A DNA stretch of 64,000 bases, taken from the NCBI GenBank assembly GCA_015501605.1, contig JADNRZ010000021.1, forward strand, positions 496,001 through 560,000, given 5' to 3'. A program made the translations under genes and the position numbers. The notes beneath the pieces were generated by a model, which made no database searches, was not told the origin of the DNA, and saw only the letters and a program-made list of their open reading frames with translations. Positions 54,653 through 64,000 of the stretch are shown piece after piece; position 1 is the first letter of the stretch, and each line of letters opens with the position of its first letter. Source of the DNA: Panaeolus papilionaceus. Lineage: Eukaryota > Basidiomycota > Agaricomycetes > Agaricales.

Positions 54653-55833
54653 ATATATACTATATATATATATATATCTCCCCTTATATGCAAACTGAAG
54701 AGGTTCCACTCATTCTATTCACCAATTAAATATTAAAATACCAATTTGCACCATATATACTTAATAAACCATGCTTTTGGCTCCTCTACTGCCCCCAAAA
54801 CTTTTGAATATTACTCATTGCATGTAAAAGCATTGAACTTCACACTCAACCGCTTCAAAAGTTCAAGGAACAGAATAGAAAACACTAAATACTACCTCAG
54901 GGTATGCATAATAGTAATTTGTGAATATCTTCATGAATATTGACCGCTTCAACATGCTCCAAACTGCTCTGAGGACGCTTCCATTGTGCCTTCAAAAGTA
55001 GCCCACCTCCAAAGGATTCTGAGCAGGTCTCAAAATCGTTCCAATTTCCACTGATAAGCTTATGACAGAGGATCAGAGACAAAATAATTTAATCAGAACA
55101 TACAGATACATGGAGAGACATGATATGTAATGTTCACAAAAGGTTTGAAGTGATTTGGATGATTGTGGAAGGGTAGAGCCTCAAAAAAGCGGTCACAAGG
55201 AGTTTGATGTAGTGGTGATGGTGTGTATTCTTGAAACATCCAGTATCAACTATGATGGTTGCACACAATTTTGAACCTACAGATGGCTACACTTGTCCAA
55301 ATCACTTGGGGTTTTTTACATTGTGTAAATATAGTTAGTATATTTGTTTCCTGCTATTTATGAAGTATAGATACTGTTGCTATGGTATAGTAAATTGCAG
55401 AATGGTGTATTTTAAGCCCTGCATATATATATGGCTAATATTACAAACGTGGCTCAACATATCAGGTGGTGGGCTGTGTAGAACATTAAATATGGTGTAT
55501 ATGAACGCTTGGACAATGCTAGAGATATGTATATGCAGTGAAATACTGATGGATAAAGCCATAGGAGCCCAGACTAACAGGAACATGCATTTTGCTAATT
55601 ATACATGCAAATATACATATACATAATGCACTTTCATTGGATTTCAAATCCCCAGTATGCAATATTGATAAAGCAATATCGTTTACTGGCATACATCATA
55701 CAGAAGCATTACATTTTGGTGCGCTTTTTTGAGAATTTAAGGAGTTACATATTAATATGCTGATAGAATGCAAAATAGTGTGTATTTTAGCTATTGGGCC
55801 GGTGAGATCCATTTAATAATGATTATAAAGAGG
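54653..55833. other. Unique centre of foldback element 2
   Basis: About 1.18 kb of A/T-rich DNA between the arms. Frames are short (88 aa at most) and without motifs. No transposase or RNA gene recognised. Confidence 0.55.
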
Positions 55834-58800
55834 TGTACCAAGTTTCAGGTTGATAGCTGCAGAGGGAGTGGAGGAATGAAGCCAAAAAAGCGGAGGGGGG
55901 AGGAGGAGAAGGAGGATCAAGGTGTGTTCCCACGCTCTGGTACCCAAAATGCGAAATGCAATTACTCCCTCCATAAGCACAACATTTATATTCTGTTTTC
56001 AGATTCTGAAAGTAGGCAATTGTAGCTTTCCAGTGATATATATATGTCAATTAAAATAATAAAGGGAATAAATATAAATGGTGCACAAAGAAATATAATG
56101 AAAGATAGGGGCCCATTTAATTACCAAAAAAGCGAAATTGAATGGTGCAGTCCCCAGTGAGGATAGTGATAATATAATGATAGATTCTTAAACTAGACAC
56201 TTATAGCTTTCTAATGGTATATATGGTGTGCAGAAAAAGAGCCAAAAAAGCGGTGGAAAATGCAGCAGTAATAATGCTATTAATAAATAGGGGCTATTGA
56301 TTATCAAAAAAGCGGAGCTGTTTTGGGTAATCTACTGGAGGGAATTAACTAAGTAAAAATCAGATTCAAATACTAGACAACTGTAGCTTTCTAGTGATAT
56401 ATATATATCCATATAAAAGGGCCAAAAAAGCGGTGGAATAAATGCTGCAATAATGGTGGAAGAGGAATATTAATTAGTGTGATGTCATTAGTGCCTGAGA
56501 GCAGATCAGTGATACCAATTTCCCAAAAAAGCGAAGCTAATTAATGAGGATTGACGAGATTAAATGGGATCAATGACATCACATTAATATTCCTGATCAG
56601 GACGAAGATCTGATTTGCAAATAGGGGCTCATTTAATCAATGCACAATAACCAGAGCAGATCTGCTGCTTCTGTGGCCACATTTGGCAGATCAGACCACA
56701 TGAATGGATAGATATAGTGTATACCTTTCTAATGATATATATCCCCCCCCAAATAGTGCCAAAAGCGAAGCAATATTGAGGAAATAATTGTAGTAGGGGG
56801 AATAGGGGCTAAAAAAGCGGAAAAAGCGAACCTGATCTGCTGGGTTACTGGTACAATTTGGTGGATCGGATGGTGGGATCTTATAGAGGCTGTTAATAGC
56901 TTTCTAACGATATATAGATCATCCAAAATGGTGCCCAGAGCGGTGCAATATTGAGCAGGATACTGTTTGGGCCAAAGATAGGGGCTTTTCAAGTGACCCA
57001 TATAAAAAAACATTTTTTAAGGGTCGATAGGGATCATATGTGGGAGGCTGCGTTCAAAATTTCAGCCTAATCGGAGCAGAATTGAGCGCGCTATTTGCGA
57101 TTTATATTATTTTTTCGATTTATTTTGATTTATCACCAGCTCTGAGAGTGTATTTCCTTAATTGCTCGCCAACCACTGATCCCCCCACCCCGAAAATACC
57201 CATTCCGGGATCCTGATTTTTTTCTCTACACCCCCATACCCATATCATATCTATCCGGCAATATTTCCCCTACCCCTACCCAGCCAGATAAGCCATCAGC
57301 CCCTATCCAGCATCCCCCCATCCATCCCCCCTATTCCCAACCCCCTACCCATCCTCCTACACCCGGAATATCACCTATTTCACCCCCTATATGCCCCTAC
57401 CCACCCCCCTACCCATCCCCCACCCCCGGAAAATCCCCCCCCACTGACAAAAGCCAGCCCACTGCCTATTGACAGTCACTGCCCATGGACAGTTCTGATA
57501 AATGAGCACTCACTGTCGAAAGACAGTCTTTCATTAATGATTCTAGCCTCTATGGCTGTGACCTTTACAACCAGTCTAGCCTCCGATATACACTCCCTGA
57601 CCTCCACACACTGATTGGAGAGTGTAAACTCCTTGGTCTTCGAACGCTTCAGGATCTCACCGACTTCCACCTTCGCTTCACCACAGTCTCCACATATTTA
57701 GTCACTGCTGGTATACTTGGTAAAACTGAGCAGTGTCGTGCCTATACTCAGGTTTTCAGCGATGCACACTGTGCTCAAATGTCGAATCGCCTTCAAATTC
57801 ACCTTCCAAATCATCATCCCAGCATTCCCTATTCAATGGATGAGCTCTACGACGCCGCTCGATGGGTACTTCAGTTTCTACCCTCTTCCTCTGTCCCATC
57901 CACCAATATTCCGGGTATTTTACAGATTCCATTCGGGCTCCCACCTCCGGTCATTCCCAACACTGCTATGTCACCAAATTCATCTAATTCACCTCCTTCG
58001 AACCCTGGTTATGTCAAATCGGAGCAACTTAATGATATACTAGCTTGATTCACTCAATCCATCGTTTCAGCTATTCAAACCTCTCGTCCCAGCCAATCTA
58101 ATTCGAACAATAACACCTCTAGCACATCTTCGAACGCCGGACCACCCTACAATTGCCGTTTCTGCACTGGCTCAGGTCATTTTGTTCGGGAGTGCCCAGT
58201 AGCCAACACCTACATTGCACAAGGAAGGGTTATGAAGAACCTCAAAGGTCGACTGGTTCTTCCCTCTGGTGATTACATTCCCAAAGAGATTCCTGGTGCT
58301 ACCCTTTGTGAACGATTTGATGAATGGCATCACCGAAACCCAAACCAAACCGCAGCCACTGGAGCCATGCTTCAAGAGGTGTTTCCCTATCTTCCTTTGC
58401 CCCAACATTCTCCTGTCGTCCTGATTCGTGCTTCCGCTTTCACCATGGAGGATCGTTTAATTCTCATGGAAGCAGAACTTACTGCTCTGTGATCACAGCG
58501 ACCTGCTTTCGCTGTTCGTACCTGTGCCCAGAGGAATCAAGGTGTTGAGGACACTGATTCAGATAGCCCAAATCGTGTTCCAACCCCTTCAGTCCCTTTC
58601 ACTCCACCCAGAACCCCTGCTGATAGAACTATCAAGCCAATTCGTCAGGAAGCACCAGAACACCCATTTCGAAACGCTAAGGACGCCGCTTATGCCCCAC
58701 CCAGAGACAGAAACTTCGCCGCTGTTCCGAAGCCTATTCCTGCATCGAAAAAGGCTGATCCAGCCTATCGAACTTTACCACCCATCCACAAGCCGGAAAT

Positions 58801-59559
58801 CGCTTCGAAAGTCCAGACTCGAGCACTAGAAACCACTATCCCAATCACCGTCAAAGAATTGCTATCTTTATCGCCAGAAATTCGCGCTCAGATTCGTGAT
58901 CTCACTACCACTCGTCGCATTCAATCCAAGGACATTCCTACCGAGCAGACTTTCTCTCAGGATATCCAGGACCAGATGGAACCTGATGAAACCATTGACC
59001 ATTATCTCCATGCTTCGTTCGAAGCATCTGCACCATTACCAATAACTGTCAACATTCTGGATCCTGCTCAACCTACCCTCACCATTGATTCCAATGAATC
59101 TGACACTACTGAAGTTGGGAAGGATGCCTGTACCCTTCGCACCCTATGCCCTACTATCAATGGAATTCGGCCAGTTGAATGCATTCTCGATCCAGGTTGC
59201 CAAATCGTCGCCATGTCTGAGGATGTCTGTCATCACCTTGGACTTGTCTATGATCACAAATCAAAGATCAACATCATGTCGGCAAATGGTTCAGTTAATC
59301 CATCACTAGGCCTATCACGGAACGTTCCATTCGATTTCAATGGAGTAGTCATTTTCCTCCAGGTTCACATAGTCCGAAATCCTGCTTATGACATTTTACT
59401 TGGACGCCCATTCGATATCCTCACTCGCGCTATAGTCAACAACTTCAGTAACGAGTCTCAAACCATCACAATTCATGACCCCAATTCTTCAAACTCTGTC
59501 TCTATACCTACCAATCCTCGTGGAAGGCATCGCCCACTTGTTAGTCAGGATTTTCGGGG

Positions 59560-62500
59560 ATGAAGGGTTTCGAGAATGGTTCAAGAACAGCGCCTATACC
59601 CCTTTTGGATGAGGTAACAATTCATCCTCTACTTTGTGATTCCTATATTTCCACATTTTCATATATGACTCTTGATTTTGATCTCACCACGGACAAACTT
59701 TCATACTCCACATTTTCTTCATTCGATGAAGCAGTTTCAGATGAGTTTTACTTCAATGGTAGTGACTCTCAGATAGAACTCCCCACTCTAGTATTTACAG
59801 ACTCGTTTAATTCATTTTCTACCCAAATTCTGCGCCCAACTCCTGAATCAACTAGTAGCCCTTCAAAGCCTGATTTATTTACTGATCCCTCTTTGCCTCA
59901 TTCTGATTCTGACTCGTTTTTACCTATGCCATCTCCTTCTATTTCTGATATTAATATTTCGAACAATTATGTTCCCGAAATTCCTTCAACTTCATATACT
60001 ACTGATAATTTTCTAGGTTCCAAAAAGAAGTACAAACCAGTAGCATGCAAGGTTCGCCCTGTCATCACAGAGCTCCCTGAGTGATTCCGCATCATTCGAA
60101 ACATTACTGGCGACCCTCTCGAAGCTCTTCCCATCCTTACTCCTAATCCACCTCCATTCAAACCTACAGACCGATACACAACAGAACGTCGAGACGCAGT
60201 TCGAGAGCGCCATCCATTTCTGCACGATGCAGAACTTGACCTTCTGGATCATTTTATCTCGCTTCATGACCAAGGTTTCGCTTGGGATGACTCAGAGCGA
60301 GGTCATTTCCGAGAGGAGTTCTTCCCTCCTATCGAAATTGCCACAGTCCCTCATACTCCATGGGTTAAACGTGTAATTCCCATTCCACATGCGCTTCGAG
60401 GAGCCATTACAGCTCTTGTATTTCGCAAGATGGAGGCTGGAGTCTTTGAATGATCCAACTCTGCCTACCGATCTCAATGGTTTGTCGTTGTTAAAAAGGA
60501 TGGAACCTCCTTAAGGATTGTTCAATCGCTTGAACCGCTCAACGCCGTCACTATTCAGCACTCTGGAGTCCCTCCCTTCACCGAAGAAATTGCAGAACAG
60601 TTCGCAGGACTTTCCTGTGGTGCTATCTTGGATCTCTATGTTGGATATGACGAGCGTGCACTTTCCCCTGCTTCCAGGGATCTTACTACATTCCAATCAC
60701 CATTCGGACCGCTTCGAGTCACCAAATTACCCATGGGATGGACGAATTCTGTTCCCATATTCCATGACGATGTCACCCACATTCTACAGAACGAAATACC
60801 CCATGCCACCGTTCCATACATTGATGATGTTCCAGTTAAAGGTCCGAAATTCACCCAGGAATACAACAGCGTTCTTGACAGTAACCCTGGCATTCGAGTT
60901 TGTGTTTGGGAACTATTCCTTACCCTCAACAGAATTGTACAGCGCATGAAATACGCTGGAGGAACATTCTCTGGCAGTAAATCTGTGTTTTGTTCTGATA
61001 CTTTCTCTGTTCTTGGACACCACTGCACCCCTATTGGCCGCCTACCTGATCCCACTCGAACTGACAAGATTGTTAACTGGGGACGCCTCTACAACTTATC
61101 TGATGTTCGTGCATTTCTAGGCACCATAGGTGTCTGCCGCATGTTCATTCAGAACTTCGCCCATCGTGCCCATCACCTCAATAAGCTCACACGAAAGGAC
61201 GCTCCCTTCAAATATGGCCCAGATCAAGTATGCACTCAGGATGATCTCAAACAAGCACTCCTTGATTCACCTGCCCTTCGACCACTTGACTATTCCTCAA
61301 CCGCACCCATTATCCTAGCAGTCGATACTTCACAAATTGCAGTTGGATTTATCCTCTCCCAATGCTCTCTCACTGATCCTCACTGCTGATACATCGCCCG
61401 ATTTGGTTTGCTTACACTTAACGATCGAGAAGCCAGGTTCTCTCAACCGAAACTTGAACTCTACGGTCTCTATCGCTCCCTTCGTGCGCTCAAAGTTTAC
61501 CTGATTGGCCTTCGAAACCTCATCATTGAGGTTGATGCCAAATACATCAAGGGAATGCTCTCTAATCCAGACATGGCACCCTCTGCTTCAATGAATCGCT
61601 GGATCGTCACCATCCTCCTCTTCCATTTCGATCTAGTTCATGTTCCAGGTACTCACCATGGTCCTGACGGCCTCTCTCGACGCACTGCTCAACCAGAGGA
61701 TATAGAGGACACCAATGATCCTGACTTTGACGATTGGGTTGATCAAATGCATGGGTTTATGCACATGATTAATGTTCCAGCCATCGCTCCTGCTATCCAA
61801 CAACTACCTGTACTCGCTTACATTGCTGAAGCGAACGAAGATCATTTTAATACACCCTCTCGATCCCCATCTCCCTCACCACCGTCAGCTGTCCCATCTG
61901 CACACGACTATTCCATTATTCCTCGATCTGACCAAGCTTGTAAAGCCGATGAACGCCTCATCCAAGTCCGCACATTCCACAACAATCTTCAACGTCCTGA
62001 TAACCTCTCAGATGCCGACTACACCTCATTTATGAGATACTGCACTGAATTCTTTGTTTCAAGCAATCGACTATGGCGAAAGGACCCCAAAGGCGAACAC
62101 CGACTGGTGGTTCCACCTCACAAGCGATATTTTATACTTGCTGCTGCGCATAATGACGTTGGACACCATGGCTTCTTTGCTACAAATTCCCTTATTTCGA
62201 TTCGATACTGGTGGCCACTCATGGCTCATGATATCGCTTGGTATGTCAAGACTTGTGATCTATGTCAAAAGCATCAACATTGTCAGGTTCTACTACCACC
62301 CACCGTCTCACCACCTGCCCCACTCTTCTCCAAAATCTATGCTGATACAATGCACCTTCCAACATCAGGAGGATTCAAATATATTGTCCAAGGTCGCTGC
62401 TCACTCTCTCATTGGGTCGAATTCAACATGCTTCGAAGAGAAACTGCTAAAACCATTGGAGAATGGATTATGCATTCATTTGTCTTTCGCTGGGGAACCC

Positions 62501-63345
62501 TCCTCGAAATTGTGACTGATAATGGTACTCCATTCGTGAAAGCGCTCGCCTACATCGAAAAGCGCTATCATATCAAATGGATCCACATATCAGGCTACAA
62601 TTCTCGTGCCAACCTGGCAGAACGACCACATTTCGATGTTCGACAAGGATTGTTCAAGGCTGCTGATGGAGATCAATCGAAATGGTCTTCAGTTGCTTAC
62701 TCTGTGTTTTGGGCCGATCGTGTCACCACCTGCCGCCGCATGGGATGCTCACCTTATTTTGCTGTCACAGGAACACATCCCCTCCTTCCTCTAGATGTTG
62801 TTGAAGCTAGCTATCTATTACCTCCACCAGATTCAATTCTATCAACCACCGATCTCATTGCTCGTCATGCTATTACCCTTCAGAAACGTTGTGATCAACT
62901 CTCCATTCTACACACCAAAGTTTTCGAAGCAAGAAATCGAGCCGCTCGACGATTCGAGGAGCATCACTTTCGCACCATTCGAGACTACAACTTTCACCTC
63001 GGAAATCTTGTATTAATTCGAAACACAGCAATCGAGAAATCGCTGAATCGCAAGATGTGTGCCCGTTATCTCGGTCCACTCATTGTAATATCCCGAAACA
63101 GAGGGGGCGCTTACATTTTATGCGAACTGGACGGCTCCCTTCTCGATCGACCAACTGCTGCCTTTCGTGTCATACCATATTTCGCTCGCACTTCAATTCC
63201 TTTGCCTCCACTCCATGAATTATTGGATGTATCAACAAATCGACTTCGAGAACTCGAAAACTCGACACAAGAAGATCCCGAAGATGACAATGAAGAACTG
63301 GACGACCTTGATGACACTCAAAATCGACTTTCTCAACCAGACTAA
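59560..63345 (+). pseudogene. Pol frame of second Ty3/gypsy element (RT, RNase H, integrase) with three in-frame TGA
   Basis: The frame opens with ATG at 59560, overlapping the upstream stop as ATGA, and is open to 63345 except for TGA at 60082, 60451 and 61387. RT motifs: SNSAYRSQWFVVVKKDG, FQSPFGPLRVTKLPMGWTNS and YIDDV (about 60820). RNase H: AVDTSQIAVGFILSQ (about 61318) and KLELYGLYRSLRALK. The integrase zinc site is GHHGFFATNS...CDLCQKHQ, and its core has ADTMH, VTDNGTPF and NLAERPHF, supplying D, D and E. The C terminus is acidic and no chromodomain is evident. It belongs to an Agaricomycete Ty3/gypsy lineage different from the chromovirus at 14-24 kb. Confidence 0.85.
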
Positions 63346-63540
63346 GGACAGTTACCAATTCAGTTGGGAGGACAACATCCCTTTCCATTTATTCCACATT
63401 GCACACCCCATCCAATCATTACCTTTACTTCTTTCATTTCGAACCCACCCCATCATTTTTTCGACATTCTTATACTATCCCATTGTTCTAGCTCCAACTG
63501 CTGACTGCGGACAGTCAGATTTTCAGTTGGGAGGAGATGA

Positions 63541-64000
63541 TGAGCAGCTATAGCCCCTACACCCTGGAATAGGATTGTAGTAATTATTCAATTAGTATTG
63601 TTCATCTCGCTTCCTTATCACATGACCTCCGTTTCACAGCTGTAGTCATGTGACCTCCGTTTCACAACCTCTTTAGTTTAACTATTAGTTTAGCTCACGG
63701 CTCCCTCTCGTGACCAATTCATTCCCAGCCCATACTTGCAGAGTCGATGCACTTAGCGCTCATAAAACCTGTAGGACGACATTTATCCCCTTCTCAAACA
63801 CTCATAAATCCCCTCTTCATTTCCCTCCACATTTTGCTTTTATCCCATACCTTTCAACATCTAGTTACATTTTATGATTCAATTCTTTTGTAGTTTTACA
63901 TTTCACTCCTCATATTTTAGGGTTTTATTACCAGTTAATTGGTTGTATGACCAGTTCATGTGTAGTTTATGACCAGCTTATGTGTAGTTTATGACCAGCT
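63541..64000 (+). repeat. 3' LTR of the second Ty3/gypsy element (truncated by window end)
   Basis: The first 460 bp of the LTR, identical by eye to 51427-51886. It follows the purine-rich GGGAGGAGATGA. Confidence 0.9.

Larger units (their letters stand above)
52931..57550. mobile_element. Giant palindromic (foldback) element 2, 4620 bp, TA target duplication
   Basis: Arms at 52931-54652 and 55834-57550 are reverse complements, nearly identical, around a centre of about 1.18 kb. The ends (GAGGCTGGCTTCATTAATGAAAG on the left; imperfect complement on the right) are flanked by TA (52929-52930, 57551-57552). Excision of element plus one TA restores the gag frame exactly (ctgtatggctgt). Each arm has a terminal region with inverted gacagtg strings, a G-rich tract (53035-53300), then a degenerate tandem array of a module of about 150-190 bp. 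The module is marked by AGCCCCTAT, CGCTTTTTTGGC and ATATATATCACTAGAAAGCTA. No transposase frame is found. Confidence 0.9.
52125..59563 (+). pseudogene. Gag-protease frame of second Ty3/gypsy element, split and stop-containing
   Basis: The left part is 52125-52928. After the palindromic element it resumes at 57552 in the same frame (..LLDLHL / YGCDLYN..). It includes Gag (MPLRGERGAPTFNTKHP..), a zinc knuckle CRFCTGSGHFVRECP (about 58155) and a protease-like domain (CILDPGCQIVAMS, about 59171, with DPG where DTG/DSG is usual; AYDILLGRPFD). In-frame TGA stops are at 58046 and 58490. Each sits where Arg would suit the context. The frame ends with TGA at 59561, overlapping the ATG of the pol frame. 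Confidence 0.8.
51427..64000 (+). mobile_element. Second Ty3/gypsy retrotransposon, running off the window end
   Basis: A sequence starting TGAGCAGCTATAGCCCC at 51427 reappears at 63541 and is identical by eye for the 460 bp visible, so these are LTRs; the start could be 3 bp earlier (TGATGAG). The interior has gag, a CCHC knuckle, protease-like, RT, RNase H and integrase regions in Ty3/gypsy order. The gag is interrupted by a 4.6-kb palindromic element, and the coding region has five in-frame TGA codons. The purine-rich GGGAGGAGATGA before the 3' LTR is a probable polypurine tract. The right target duplication lies outside the window. Confidence 0.9.

Noticed and set aside
53468..57013. Two identical 94-aa ORFs facing each other at 53468-53752 and 56729-57013
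   Set aside because: They are the same sequence in the two arms of foldback element 2, formed by its degenerate tandem modules, with no domain and no good start context.
57552..63345. In-frame TGA codons as selenocysteine or a reassigned code
   Set aside because: All fit CGA-to-TGA at Arg positions and no SECIS-like context was recognised. Other genes in the window do not use TGA internally and some end in it. CpG deamination is simpler, though read-through is not excluded.
1..64000. tRNA, rRNA or other structured RNA genes
   Set aside because: None recognised by eye on either strand. A covariance-model scan would be needed to exclude short non-coding RNAs.

Overview
The window looks like a transposon-rich accessory region of a filamentous basidiomycete, most likely an Agaricomycete. 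The evidence is the very short introns (about 50-60 nt) with GT/GC-AG borders, a Plavaka-type (CACTA-related) transposase, a DUF6532-type gene, a chromodomain Ty3/gypsy element, and a family of P-loop 'G domain' genes of the kind expanded in mushroom genomes. No rRNA, tRNA or CRISPR array was seen, and no ordinary housekeeping gene.

Backbone. About 1-32.2 kb, with scattered pieces to 50.3 kb, is a tandem array of roughly 7.4-kb units. Each unit has a block 'D' (relic ORFs, conserved TGACG-rich region), an upstream module 'E' (conserved TATA region) and a five-exon GTPase-like gene. GTPase start codons lie at 6569, 13929 and 31690; after subtracting the inserted retrotransposon the spacings are 7.36 and 7.47 kb. 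The first unit has lost its GTPase at a junction near 1345. The second (6569-7908) is intact. The third is split in intron 2 by a young chromovirus (14172-24457, TSD TTGCT, LTRs identical by eye). The fourth is split twice: in intron 3 by a 4152-bp palindromic element (32178-36329, TA duplication) and in exon 5 by a 12,348-bp Plavaka-type element (36699-49046, TC duplication). A fifth C-terminal relic lies near 50.1 kb. Because the reading frames resume exactly across the insertions, the ends of the elements can be placed to the base.

The Plavaka-type element carries far more than a transposase. On the minus strand are a four-exon transposase (1055 codons), an Spt5/NusG-like protein with NGN and KOW-like segments, and an acidic/Pro-Ser-rich protein. 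On the plus strand are a DUF6532-type protein of 678 aa in 14 exons, divergent from the transposase across a 251-bp shared promoter, and an acidic 329-aa protein whose 3' end overlaps the Spt5-like frame antisense.

From 51.4 kb to the window end is a second Ty3/gypsy element whose LTRs are identical over the visible 460 bp. Its gag is split by a second giant palindromic element (52931-57550, TA duplication). Its gag-pol contains five in-frame stops, all TGA and all consistent with CGA(Arg)>TGA.

The strongest candidates for something undescribed are: (1) the two unrelated-in-sequence but architecturally matching TA-inserting palindromic elements (TIR, G-rich tract, tandem modules or short palindromes, small unique centre); (2) the multi-gene Plavaka-type element with an Spt5-like gene; (3) the chromovirus with a roughly 500-residue, four-times repeated module between zinc knuckle and protease, plus an extra ORF downstream of pol. 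All identities and similarities were judged by eye; nothing was searched.
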